This document shows, in pieces, positions 24,203-32,184 of a DNA stretch of 40,772 nt. The stretch spans positions 1 through 40,772 of the forward strand of contig NZ_JACICY010000018.1 of NCBI RefSeq assembly GCF_014196055.1, given 5' to 3'. A program made the translations under genes and the position numbers. The stretch comes from Novosphingobium hassiacum. GTDB taxonomy: Bacteria; Pseudomonadota; Alphaproteobacteria; Sphingomonadales; Sphingomonadaceae. Numbering within the stretch: position 1 is the stretch's first letter; the number at the start of each line of letters is the position of its first letter. Under the pieces are notes generated by a model, which was given only the letters and a program-made list of their open reading frames with translations, made no database searches and was not told the DNA's origin.

Positions 24203-24517
24203 GAAAAACGTGAAGTGTCGCTAAATAGGCTCGCCGCGTGATCCCGACCACGACCGAATATCAATTTTGATCTAAGCTGACGGAAATGTGCCGCTCACGG
24301 CTCGAGTGGTTGCCACGGCAACATAGTTATCAAATCTGGCGCCGGCCACGGCCAGCAAACGCGGCGCTACATCTGCCTTAGCAAACACGCCAGGGAACAC
24401 AACTATATATACAGTTGAGGGGATATGACTTAGGAGGCCCGCTCCTGGCGGGACGTTATATCCGATATGGTGGATGAACCCGCGTGTCTATTCGGCCTAG
24501 GTTGCGGGAGTAGAAAC
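24203..24517. other. Junction between transfer module and catabolic genes
   Basis: No gene. trbB is absent where it would be expected, so this may be a recombination border, though I see no clear attachment repeat or integrase. An A/T-rich AACTATATATACAGTT stretch near 24400 could be the promoter of the acyl-CoA dehydrogenase operon. Confidence 0.5.
24421..24463 (+). promoter_or_regulatory. Folded leader upstream of acyl-CoA dehydrogenase gene
   Basis: GGATATGAC (24421-24429) pairs with GTTATATCC (24455-24463), allowing one G-T pair. Inside, CCCGC/GCGGG (24438-24452) and AGGAG/CTCCT (24432-24446) are mutually exclusive hairpins. The AGGAG is thus hidden in one fold. It lies 54 bases before the start codon and could be an RNA switch or just a stable 5' end. 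Confidence 0.45.
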
Positions 24518-25684
24518 ATGCCAAGTGCACGAGCACAAGTGATTGCGGACAAGGTCGAGGCCTTCGTGAGAAATGTCGTCGTTCCTTATGAACGCGACCC
24601 ACGATGTGGTTTTCACGGGCCTGCAGATGATCTGGTCGAAGAGTTGCGTGCGAAAGCACACGCCGCTGGTGTCCTGAGTCCGCATATCTTGCCTGACGGT
24701 AGTCATCTTTCTCAGCGTGAGACTGCCGTCGTCCTGATTCGCTCAGGTCTGTCGCCACTAGGACCTGTCGCTTGCAATACCGCTGCGCCTGACGAGGGAA
24801 ACATGTACCTGTTAGGCAAGGTCGGTACCCCCGAACAAAAGGAGCGTTTCCTGACGCCGTTGGTCACCGGTGTCGCACGATCGGCTTTTTTCATGACTGA
24901 ACCCGCAAGCGAAGGCGGGGCAGGCTCCGATCCGTCAATGATGCTCACCTCCTGCCGTCAGGACGGCAACCACTGGGTCATCAATGGTCGCAAGGCATTT
25001 ATAACCGGGGCGCAGGGCGCCAAGGTAGGCATCGTGATGGCCAAGTCCGATGATGGAGCCTGCATGTTCCTGGTCGAGCTGCCCGATCCGGCAATCCGGA
25101 TCGAGCGCGTGCTGGACACTATCGACAGTTCGATGCCCGGCGGCCACTCGGTTGTAATGTTGGACAATCTGCGCGTGCCCGCCGACCAGATGCTGGGTGC
25201 CAGCGGCGAAGGGTTCAAGTATGCTCAGGTGCGCCTCTCGCCTGCGCGGCTGTCACACTGTATGCGCTGGCTTGGCGGAGTAATTCGCGCGCAGGAAATC
25301 GCTACGGCCTATGCCTGTCAGCGCCATGCCTTTGGCAAGCCGCTGGTCGATCACGAGGGGGTCGGCTTTATGCTGGCCGAAAATCTGATCGACATTCGCC
25401 AGTGCCAGCTGATGATCGATTGGTGTGCCAGCGTACTTGATACCGGATCTCTGGCTACAGCGGAAAGCTCAATGGCCAAGGTTGCTGTAAGCGAGGCGCT
25501 GATGCGCATCGCCGACAAGTGCGTGCAAGTCATGGGCGGCACCGGCGTTTCGGGTGACACAGTGGTCGAGCAGATCTTTCGTGAAGTCCGCGCTTTCCGG
25601 ATCTACGACGGCCCAACCGAGGTCCACAAGTGGAGCCTGGCCAAGAAGATCAAGCGCGACTTCGGCCAGGCGACTGCCGCATGA
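24518..25684 (+). CDS. Acyl-CoA dehydrogenase (ACAD10/11-like)
   Basis: 388 residues from ATG 24518, with GGGAG seven bases upstream; the longer frame from 24467 lacks one. It has the FAD/substrate motif FFMTEPASEGGAGSDPSMM (about 125-142), NHWVINGRKAFITGA, and the C-terminal YDGPTEVHKWSLAKKI (about 363-378). The GPTEVH form instead of YEGTNEI is typical of ACAD10/11 relatives. In animals ACAD11 carries an APH kinase domain in the same chain; here the kinase is the next gene, with ATGA overlap. In Pseudomonas levulinate catabolism and in mammals, such pairs phosphorylate and rearrange 4-hydroxyacyl-CoAs. The substrate here is not known. Confidence 0.9.
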   Translation: MPSARAQVIADKVEAFVRNVVVPYERDPRCGFHGPADDLVEELRAKAHAAGVLSPHILPDGSHLSQRETAVVLIRSGLSPLGPVACNTAAPDEGNMYLLGKVGTPEQKERFLTPLVTGVARSAFFMTEPASEGGAGSDPSMMLTSCRQDGNHWVINGRKAFITGAQGAKVGIVMAKSDDGACMFLVELPDPAIRIERVLDTIDSSMPGGHSVVMLDNLRVPADQMLGASGEGFKYAQVRLSPARLSHCMRWLGGVIRAQEIATAYACQRHAFGKPLVDHEGVGFMLAENLIDIRQCQLMIDWCASVLDTGSLATAESSMAKVAVSEALMRIADKCVQVMGGTGVSGDTVVEQIFREVRAFRIYDGPTEVHKWSLAKKIKRDFGQATAA

Positions 25685-26754
25685 GCACCGTGGGCGACGC
25701 CAACCTCGGGACTGTGCCGGTCCGCGAGGGCTTTGCGTTCGACGAACAAGCCCTCGCTGGCTGGCTGAGCGCCAACGTGCCCGGGTATTCCGGGCCGCTT
25801 GTGGTTGAACAGTTCAAGGGAGGGCAATCCAACCCGACCTACAAGCTGGCCACGCCCGACAAGAGCTATGTGCTGCGGCGCAAACCTCCAGGCATACTGC
25901 TCAAGGGGGCGCACGCTGTCGACCGTGAGGCAAGGGTGCTTGCCGGGCTCGAGCAGGCGAATTTTCCTGTAGCGCACGTTCATGGCCTGTGCACCGATGA
26001 GAGTGTCATCGGGACGTGGTTTTACGTCATGGATCTGGTCGAGGGGCGTATTTTCTGGGATGCGACCGTTCCCGGAGTGTCGAATGCCGAGCGCGCCGCG
26101 ATCTTCAGTGCGATGAATGCCACAATGGGCCAACTCCACATGGTCGATTACAAGGCGGTCGGACTGGCCGACTATGGGCGGCCGGGAGACTATTTTCAGC
26201 GGCAGATTGGACGATGGTCGCGGCAGTACCTTGAAGACGACCTCGCCGGGCGCAATCCCGACATGGATCGGCTGATCGCATGGCTATCGGCGAACATTCC
26301 GGCAAACGACGACGCCACGAGCATTACCCATGGCGACTTTCGCATCGATAACATGATCTTTCATCCAACCGAGCCGCGCGTCCTTGCCGTGCTCGACTGG
26401 GAGCTCTCAACCCTTGGCCATCCGGGTGCAGATTTTGCTTACAATGCCATGATGTACCGTATGCCCCCGTACATCGTCGCAGGGCTGGGCGGTGTGGATG
26501 TCGCCGCGCTTGGCATACCTTCGGAGGAGCAATATCTTGCCGCCTATTGCCGCCAGACGGGGCGCGAGGACATGCCGGGCTATGACTATTACGTGGCGTT
26601 CAACTTCTTCCGGCTCGCGGCGATCTTCCACGGGATCAAGGGACGCGTGCTGCGGGGAACTGCGTCAAGTGGTCAAGCGCAAGAGCGCGTGGCGGTGCTG
26701 CCCGAACTCTTTGCCCTCGCCTGGGAACAGGCACGGCGCGCGGGGGCACGCTGA
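25681..26754 (+). CDS. APH-like phosphotransferase (acyl-CoA kinase candidate)
   Basis: 357 residues. Start ATG overlaps the dehydrogenase stop (ATGA), so the two are cotranslated. The aminoglycoside-phosphotransferase-like fold shows an FKGGQSNPTYKL nucleotide loop, SYVLRRKPPG with the ATP-site lysine/arginine region, Brenner motif ITHGDFRIDNMIF (H217-D219, N224) and the metal aspartate in VLDWELSTLGHPGAD (D239). The family near ACAD genes is not an antibiotic-resistance enzyme; LvaA and the ACAD10/11 kinase domain phosphorylate 4-hydroxyacyl-CoAs. I infer the same type of role. A strong terminator follows. Confidence 0.88.
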   Translation: MSTVGDANLGTVPVREGFAFDEQALAGWLSANVPGYSGPLVVEQFKGGQSNPTYKLATPDKSYVLRRKPPGILLKGAHAVDREARVLAGLEQANFPVAHVHGLCTDESVIGTWFYVMDLVEGRIFWDATVPGVSNAERAAIFSAMNATMGQLHMVDYKAVGLADYGRPGDYFQRQIGRWSRQYLEDDLAGRNPDMDRLIAWLSANIPANDDATSITHGDFRIDNMIFHPTEPRVLAVLDWELSTLGHPGADFAYNAMMYRMPPYIVAGLGGVDVAALGIPSEEQYLAAYCRQTGREDMPGYDYYVAFNFFRLAAIFHGIKGRVLRGTASSGQAQERVAVLPELFALAWEQARRAGAR

Positions 26755-26803
26755 GGCTCGACAGTCGCAGGGCGACAAGTTGACGGCCTGCAATAACCAA
26801 TTG

Positions 26804-26836
26804 GGGCGCGGAACTTTCAAGTCCCGCGCCCTTTTT
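26804..26836 (+). terminator. Rho-independent terminator of the dehydrogenase/kinase operon
   Basis: GGGCGCGG pairs with CCGCGCCC, with an inner ACTT/AAGT helix, and is followed by TTTTT (26832-26836). It lies 49 bases after the kinase stop. Confidence 0.88.
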
Positions 26837-26886
26837 CTAGCAGGCATCGGTCGCGACCTGGCCTGACAGCAGTTTACATGCCGCCT

Positions 26887-28956
26887 TCAGCGCGTGAACG
26901 AACCGCCCTCAGCCGCAAGCTTTTCAAGCAAGGCCGCCGGCTTGAAGCTTTCGCCAAAACGGCCCTCATACTCTTTCAATTTCGCGACGATCTTTGGCAA
27001 GCCGATCGTGTCTGCCCAGAACATCGGTCCGCCGGTGTAGACCGGCCAGTTGTAGCCCGTGATCAGCGCAACGTCGATGTCGGAGGCGCGGACCGCAATG
27101 CCCTCTTCAAGGATGCGTGCGCCCTCGTTTACAACCGGGTAAAGCAACCGTGCGAGTATTTCCTCGCTTCCCTCGGTCGGTATTTGTGGAACGCCTCGGG
27201 CCTCTGCCAGGCCGGCAATCACCTCCCGCGCAACGGGCGAAGGCGAACCCTGTCGTTTGTCATCGTAGTCGTAGTACCCGCCATTTCTTTTCAGGCCCAA
27301 GCGATCGCGCGCAACGAGCTCGCTCATCACCGTTTGCTCGGTCGAGTCGCGTCCGATAACGTCCAACCCAACAAGATCCATCATCTGGAAGGGGCCCATG
27401 GCAAAGCCGTAACCGCACGCAGCCTGGTCGACTGCCTCAAGAGGCGTCCCCTCGAGCACCAGCTGATCGGCCTGATCCCCGCGTGCACGCATCGCGCGAT
27501 TGGCGATGAAGCCATCGCAGACGCCGGACAGCACAGGCACCTTGCCGATCTGTTTGGCGAGCTTCATGGCAGTTGCGATGACCGACAGGTCCGTGCGGGT
27601 TCCGCGCACCACTTCCAGCAACCGCATTACGTTGGCCGGAGCGAAGAAGTGCAAGCCGACAACGTGTTCGGGCCGACCGGAGGCTTCGGCTATCTTGTTC
27701 ACATCGAGGAAGCTGGTGTTGGTCGCCAGGATGGCTCCGGGACGGGCAATGGCGCCAAGCTTTGCGAAGATGTCCTGCTTCACGCTCATCTGTTCGAACA
27801 CGGCTTCGACAATGAGGTCAACTTCGCCAAGCGTTTCGAGGCCGATGCATGGGGTGATGAGGCCAAGACGCTTCTCGACCTGGTCCGGACTCATCCGTCC
27901 CTTGGCCGCGGCCGCCTCATAAGTCTTGCGGATCACGCCAATGCCGCGATCGAGCGCTTCCTGGCTCATCTCGACCAAGCTCACTGGAACCCCGATATTG
28001 AGGAAGTTCATTGCGATGCCGCCGCCCATGGTGCCTGCACCAACCACGCCCACCGACTTTACCGGCAACAGCGGCGTGTCCTTGGCAATTCCCGGGATCT
28101 TGGCGGTCTCGCGTTCAGCAAAGAAGTAGTAACGCTGTGCCGCCGACTCGGCCGAATCGCGCAGTTCGATGAACAGCTCGGTTTCACGTGCCATGCCGGC
28201 GTCGAAATCCGGAGCGGTCTCTACCGCAGCCTGGACGGCGCGGACAATGTTGCCCGGTGCCTTGAAGCCTTTGAAGGCACGGGCGTTTTTGGCGAGGTAC
28301 GCGTCGAACAGGTCCGGGTCGCCCTTGGCGGCTTCCAGCTTTTCATTACGATCGCGCACCCGGAGCAGGGGACGGTTCTCGGCGACGATCTGGCGGGCAA
28401 AGGCAATCGCGTCTTCGCGCAGCTTCCCTTCGGCGGCGAGCGCGTCGATCATTCCCAGTTCGAGCGCCGCATTTGCCGCGATCGGCTTGCCGCCTGTAAT
28501 GATGTCCAGTGCAGCAGGCACGCCAACGATACGTGGAAGACGCTGGGTGCCGCCGGCGCCGGGGAGCAGGCCCAGATTGACTTCGGGAAGACCGACCTTT
28601 GCCGAGGGCACAGCGATGCGATAGTGGCAGATCAGTGCCAGTTCATATCCGCCGCCCAGCGCCGTGCCGTGGATGGCAGCAACGACCGGCTTGCTTCCGC
28701 CTTCGATCAGGTCGAACACGGCCTGAAGGTCGGGGCCTTCCTGCGGCTTGTCGAATTCCGAAATGTCCGCACCGGCGAAGAAGGTCCGACCATCGCAGAC
28801 AAGAACGACAGCTTCCACAGCGGCATCACTGGAAAAGCGCTTGAACCCTTCGTCGAGAGCGCGCCGGACGTTGATTCCCAGGGCGTTCACCGGAGGAGAA
28901 TCGACGGTGATGATTCCGATGCTGCCTTCGACCTCGAACGTGGCGACACTGCTCAT
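26887..28956 (-). CDS. Bifunctional enoyl-CoA hydratase / 3-hydroxyacyl-CoA dehydrogenase
   Basis: 689 residues in the FadJ/peroxisomal bifunctional order. Residues 1-190 are a crotonase domain with both catalytic glutamates (GTALGGGYELAL, E105; VGLPEVNLGL, E125). From about 300 comes the NAD-binding dehydrogenase with GAGTMGGGIAMNFL (306-319), the catalytic VGLHFFAPANVM region and a C-terminal 3HCDH pair (GFIANRAM; YPVVNEGARILEEG). It hydrates 2-enoyl-CoA and oxidises the product to 3-oxoacyl-CoA in the cytoplasm. AAGGAA precedes ATG 28956. A long open frame on the other strand is its shadow. It diverges from the crotonase gene at 29163 over a region with a palindromic operator candidate. 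Confidence 0.95.
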   Translation of the reverse strand: MSSVATFEVEGSIGIITVDSPPVNALGINVRRALDEGFKRFSSDAAVEAVVLVCDGRTFFAGADISEFDKPQEGPDLQAVFDLIEGGSKPVVAAIHGTALGGGYELALICHYRIAVPSAKVGLPEVNLGLLPGAGGTQRLPRIVGVPAALDIITGGKPIAANAALELGMIDALAAEGKLREDAIAFARQIVAENRPLLRVRDRNEKLEAAKGDPDLFDAYLAKNARAFKGFKAPGNIVRAVQAAVETAPDFDAGMARETELFIELRDSAESAAQRYYFFAERETAKIPGIAKDTPLLPVKSVGVVGAGTMGGGIAMNFLNIGVPVSLVEMSQEALDRGIGVIRKTYEAAAAKGRMSPDQVEKRLGLITPCIGLETLGEVDLIVEAVFEQMSVKQDIFAKLGAIARPGAILATNTSFLDVNKIAEASGRPEHVVGLHFFAPANVMRLLEVVRGTRTDLSVIATAMKLAKQIGKVPVLSGVCDGFIANRAMRARGDQADQLVLEGTPLEAVDQAACGYGFAMGPFQMMDLVGLDVIGRDSTEQTVMSELVARDRLGLKRNGGYYDYDDKRQGSPSPVAREVIAGLAEARGVPQIPTEGSEEILARLLYPVVNEGARILEEGIAVRASDIDVALITGYNWPVYTGGPMFWADTIGLPKIVAKLKEYEGRFGESFKPAALLEKLAAEGGSFTR

Positions 28957-29034
28957 GACGGTTCCTTCGCTTTGAATTTGGCAGCGTAGTTAGCAGCAGC
29001 ACCAAGCTTTGCAACCGCCGACACTCATCATAGA

Positions 29035-29047
29035 TAAACATGTTATA
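29035..29047. promoter_or_regulatory. Operator candidate, TAAACATGTTATA
   Basis: The core AACATGTT (29037-29044) is a perfect palindrome. The site lies in the divergent region between the bifunctional enzyme and crotonase genes and matches 12 of 13 bases of the site at 32120. Likely bound by the TetR protein at 33733 or a similar regulator. Confidence 0.55.
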
Positions 29048-29162
29048 TGGAAAGGTCATGAAGCGCGCACTCTGAACATTCAACTTTTCCCTTTGCGCGG
29101 CCTTGCGTGGTGGGCCGCGACCAACTATCCCGAACCGACATAGCGAAAAAACGAGGTTCGAC

Positions 29163-29960
29163 ATGGACTATACGACTATCCTGGTTGACTTAGACAACCA
29201 TGTGGCGACCGTTACGATCAATCGCCCGGAAGCGATGAACTCCTTCAACAAGCAGATGCTCGAGGAGTTCGCCTACCTGTGGCGCTGGGTTGCGGAAACC
29301 GATGACGTGCACGTCGTCGTGCTCCGTGCCGCACAAGGCCGTGCCTTTTCGACCGGAGCCGATGTCAAGGCAACCGAGGAGCCGGGTGGATCGCTGTTCC
29401 ATGGGAACGTCTGGACCGATGCCGACCCGGGCGAAAAGCTTGGTCCCAAGGCGATGAAGTGCTGGAAGCCTGTCGTGACTGCCGTTCATGGCATGTGTGC
29501 CGGCGGCGCGTTCTATTGGGTGGGTGAGAGCGACATCGTGATCTGTTCGGAGGACGCGACGTTCTTTGATCCGCACGTGACATACGGCCTCACCGCAGCG
29601 CTCGAGCCGATCCACGCGACTTACCGCATGCCGCTGGGCGACGTATTGCGCATGACACTGCTCGGCAACGACGAGCGGATCACCGCCTACACGGCTCTGC
29701 GTCTTGGCCTGGTGACCGAGGTCGTGCCGCTCGAAGAGTTGTGGGATCGGGCGCAGCAACTCGCTACTAAGATCGCCGCAAAGCCCCCTGCAGCCATCCA
29801 AGGTTCCACGCGGGCAATCTGGGAGTCACTCGACCTGCCGCGTTCGGTCGCTCTGGCGACGGGTCTCAAGTACTGTCAGGTCGGCAACCCTGTCAGTGTT
29901 CCCCAGGTTGATCGCTGGGCGCTGATGGGCAAGGGCAAGACGCCTTACGTATTGCGCTGA
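29163..29960 (+). CDS. Crotonase-fold protein lacking the usual glutamates
   Basis: 265 residues. The fold is clear (ATVTINRPEAMNSFNKQM; GRAFSTGADVK oxyanion loop; second loop VHGMCAGGAFYWVG). The two acid residues of classical enoyl-CoA hydratases are replaced: F117 in AGGAFYW and H138 in FFDPHVTYGL. It may therefore be an isomerase, a hydrolase, or a hydratase of an unusual substrate, not a plain enoyl-CoA hydratase. ATG 29163 follows GAGG at reasonable spacing; upstream frame is unrelated. A bidirectional terminator separates it from the convergent Gfo/Idh gene. Confidence 0.85.
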   Translation: MDYTTILVDLDNHVATVTINRPEAMNSFNKQMLEEFAYLWRWVAETDDVHVVVLRAAQGRAFSTGADVKATEEPGGSLFHGNVWTDADPGEKLGPKAMKCWKPVVTAVHGMCAGGAFYWVGESDIVICSEDATFFDPHVTYGLTAALEPIHATYRMPLGDVLRMTLLGNDERITAYTALRLGLVTEVVPLEELWDRAQQLATKIAAKPPAAIQGSTRAIWESLDLPRSVALATGLKYCQVGNPVSVPQVDRWALMGKGKTPYVLR

Positions 29961-29969
29961 AACGAAAGT

Positions 29970-30003
29970 CGGAAGCGCGGCGCTCTCAGTGTCCGCGCTT
30001 CCG
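29970..30003. terminator. Bidirectional hairpin between convergent genes
   Basis: CGGAAGCGCGG and CCGCGCTTCCG form a perfect 11-base stem with a 12-base loop, centred between the stops at 29960 and 30018. AAGT-rich bases precede it but there is no long T-run. Confidence 0.7.
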
Positions 30004-30017
30004 GCTCCTGACGTATG

Positions 30018-31103
30018 CTACAGGGTAATCGTCGCGCCCTGTTGTGCAGCGCTCCGCTCCATCGCGTCGAGCAGCCGCCGCGTCTCGCAGGCCGACTCAA
30101 GGGTAGGAGCGTTTGACGTACCCTCGCGCAGGTCCCGCGCAATCTCGTGCCAGAGCAGAGTGGTGTTATAGGACGGTCCCGGCGCCAGGCCGGACAAGGC
30201 GGGCTCTGGCACTGTGATCGGTTGAAGCGCGGTGCCCTTCTCGCGGGTTCCAGCCAGGCTGAGCGCGGCGATTTCGGGCATGCCGTTGCCCTCTATCAAC
30301 AGTTCGCCACGGTCGCCAACCAGCATCATCCGGAACGTATTGCCCGTCGGCGCCGTTCCGGCGAAGTGGGCTGAGAATACCGCTCCGGATTGTAGCGTGC
30401 CTATGGCGGCGACCTGATCCGGCGCAGTCATGGGGACCATCTTTCCGACATCGGCGGCCATTACGCTTTCGCGCAGGCAACTGACCCGTGCGTTCACCGA
30501 TGCGACCTCGCCTACAAGCATGCGCATCTGGTCGAGGCCGTGACCGGCAGGAATCGTCAGGATGTTGGCGCCGCAGCTTGCATCTGCGCTGTATGCGGTC
30601 GCGACCGGGTCGTTCCAGAAATTGAACGCGCCGAACAGCGATACCGAATAGAGCCGGCCGAGATAGCCATCGGCCAGCAGCGCCGCAGCGTGCTGCACAG
30701 CGGGTGATGCCCGTCCCTGCAAGCCGACGTACCCGCGAACGCCACGGGTGCGTGCGCGCTCGACCAGCCTTTGCGACTGAGCGAAATTTGCGCCCATGGG
30801 CCATTCGACGAAGAGATGCTTGCCTGCCTCGACCACCTCCATGGCGGCCTGCTCGTGCAGGGGGGCCCGGACGCTGACGGCGACCAGATCAACATCCGAA
30901 GCCAGAAGTTCGGCAATGCTGCCATAACCGTTGCGGACATTGAACGCAGCTGCTGACCGCAGTGCGCTCTCGGTGCGGCTCGTTGCGATGCCGACAACGT
31001 CGATTTCCGGTATGGCCGCCAGAGCGGGCATATGTGCATAGCGCGCCCAGCCGCCGTCCATGCTTGCCCCGACCACGCCGACTTTGAGGTTTTTGACCGT
31101 CAT
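30018..31103 (-). CDS. Gfo/Idh/MocA family oxidoreductase
   Basis: 361 residues. The N-terminal NAD(P)-binding fold starts KVGVVGASMDGGWARYAHMP; the usual EKP motif appears as HLFVEWPMG (lysine replaced by tryptophan). The C-terminal half is the beta-sheet substrate domain, with GHGLDQMRMLVGEV. Members oxidise or reduce sugars, inositols, biliverdin or aryl compounds; without the lysine the reaction is uncertain, and the substrate cannot be told. It is the second gene of an operon with the SDR (45-base gap). The ribosome site is weak. Confidence 0.82.
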   Translation of the reverse strand: MTVKNLKVGVVGASMDGGWARYAHMPALAAIPEIDVVGIATSRTESALRSAAAFNVRNGYGSIAELLASDVDLVAVSVRAPLHEQAAMEVVEAGKHLFVEWPMGANFAQSQRLVERARTRGVRGYVGLQGRASPAVQHAAALLADGYLGRLYSVSLFGAFNFWNDPVATAYSADASCGANILTIPAGHGLDQMRMLVGEVASVNARVSCLRESVMAADVGKMVPMTAPDQVAAIGTLQSGAVFSAHFAGTAPTGNTFRMMLVGDRGELLIEGNGMPEIAALSLAGTREKGTALQPITVPEPALSGLAPGPSYNTTLLWHEIARDLREGTSNAPTLESACETRRLLDAMERSAAQQGATITL

Positions 31104-31148
31104 TTTCTTTGAACCTGTCGTGCTTGCCAGTAAACGGAGAAAAGGCGG

Positions 31149-31943
31149 TCAGTAGAGAGCCTGAACGGCGCCGCCATCGACGATGATGAACTGACCGGTC
31201 ACGTAGCTGGCACGTTCCGAGCACAGAAACGCGATAACCGCCGACATCTCCTCGGAACGGCCGAGCCTGCCAACCGGAATTTCGTCACGGCGTTCGGCCT
31301 CTCGCTCATCCCAATTCAGACCGTTTTCGAGCGTCATGCGCTTCATGTGCTCGAAGTAGCGGTCTGTAGCGAAGCCGCCGGTGCCGATAGTGTTTATGGT
31401 GATGCCGTATTTGGCGATCTCGTCGGAAACGCTCTTGTTGAGAGAAACTGCAGCAACGCGGCTTACGTTGGCGGTGACCAGCGGGAGCTCCTTGTGCGGC
31501 TGTTTCGCGGCGATCGAGTTGATCAGGACAATACGCCCCCAGCGACGCTCCCGCATGGCGGGGGTAAAGGTGCGCAGAAGATGGACCTGGCTCATGACGA
31601 TGGATTCGTAGGCATCGAGGAAGTGTCCGTCCTGGGTATCGTCCCACCGGCCGTGGGTCGGCCCGTAGACATTTCCGACCACGATCTCGGGATCGCCATA
31701 GACTGTCCGCGCCTCGGCCTGAACTTTCAGGATGCCCTCTTTTGTCGACATGTCGGCGTATACGCCGGTCGCCTCGCCACCTTCGTCGCGAATCTTGGCA
31801 ACCACTTCGTCCACCGCTTGCTGGCCGCGGGCCGCCACAATCACGCGGCATCCTTCGCGCGCGAGATCTTCGGAAACTGCACGGCCCATGCCCTTGCTGC
31901 CACCGCCCGAAACCGCAACCTTGCCTTTGATGCCGAAATTCAT
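31149..31943 (-). CDS. SDR-fold protein without the Tyr-Lys pair
   Basis: 264 residues from ATG 31943, chosen because GAGAGGG lies about six bases upstream; a GTG six bases earlier would overlap it. The Rossmann motif is SGGGSKGMGRAV (12-23) and the catalytic serine position is INS (S143). The region of the YxxxK pair reads ANVSRVAAV, with A158 in place of tyrosine and R162 in place of lysine. The C-terminal end RASYVTGQFIIVDGG is classical. I recall close relatives with the same change, so it is probably a conserved subfamily, perhaps using another acid or binding without reduction. It is first in an operon with the Gfo/Idh gene. Confidence 0.85.
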   Translation of the reverse strand: MNFGIKGKVAVSGGGSKGMGRAVSEDLAREGCRVIVAARGQQAVDEVVAKIRDEGGEATGVYADMSTKEGILKVQAEARTVYGDPEIVVGNVYGPTHGRWDDTQDGHFLDAYESIVMSQVHLLRTFTPAMRERRWGRIVLINSIAAKQPHKELPLVTANVSRVAAVSLNKSVSDEIAKYGITINTIGTGGFATDRYFEHMKRMTLENGLNWDEREAERRDEIPVGRLGRSEEMSAVIAFLCSERASYVTGQFIIVDGGAVQALY

Positions 31944-32023
31944 TGTCACCCTCTCTTGCTAATGGCCAGTTCGTCGCGCACCCGGTTTTTGACCGATCAG
32001 CCAAGGTGGGTGGCAGTAGATAG

Positions 32024-32036
32024 TATACTTGTCAAT
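32024..32036. promoter_or_regulatory. Operator candidate, TATACTTGTCAAT
   Basis: Related to the sites at 29035 and 32120 (shared ACTTGT core). On the minus strand it overlaps a perfect TTGACA (32030-32035), the likely -35 box of the SDR operon, so binding would block that promoter. Confidence 0.45.
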
Positions 32037-32119
32037 CGAGGAGGGCCAGCCTTTGCGTGCGGCGCTGGACTCTCTTCGAATCAATTCCGGCCTTCCCGCA
32101 CGTGGGAAATTTTGATAGG

Positions 32120-32132
32120 TAAACTTGTTATA
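32120..32132. promoter_or_regulatory. Operator candidate, TAAACTTGTTATA
   Basis: About 52 bases before the aldehyde dehydrogenase start. It overlaps a TATAAG -10-like element and is nearly identical to the site at 29035. Confidence 0.5.
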
Positions 32133-32184
32133 AGGTAAAGGTCTGGTCAATAGGCCATCGTAAGCAGCCTGCAGGAGAGTTGGT

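Noticed and set aside
25681..26754. Antibiotic-resistance phosphotransferase
   Set aside because: It has the APH fold, but its overlap with an ACAD10/11-like dehydrogenase points to acyl-CoA metabolism instead.
26878..28989. 703-codon open frame on the plus strand
   Set aside because: Exact antisense shadow of the bifunctional hydratase/dehydrogenase; no family sequence and no ribosome site.
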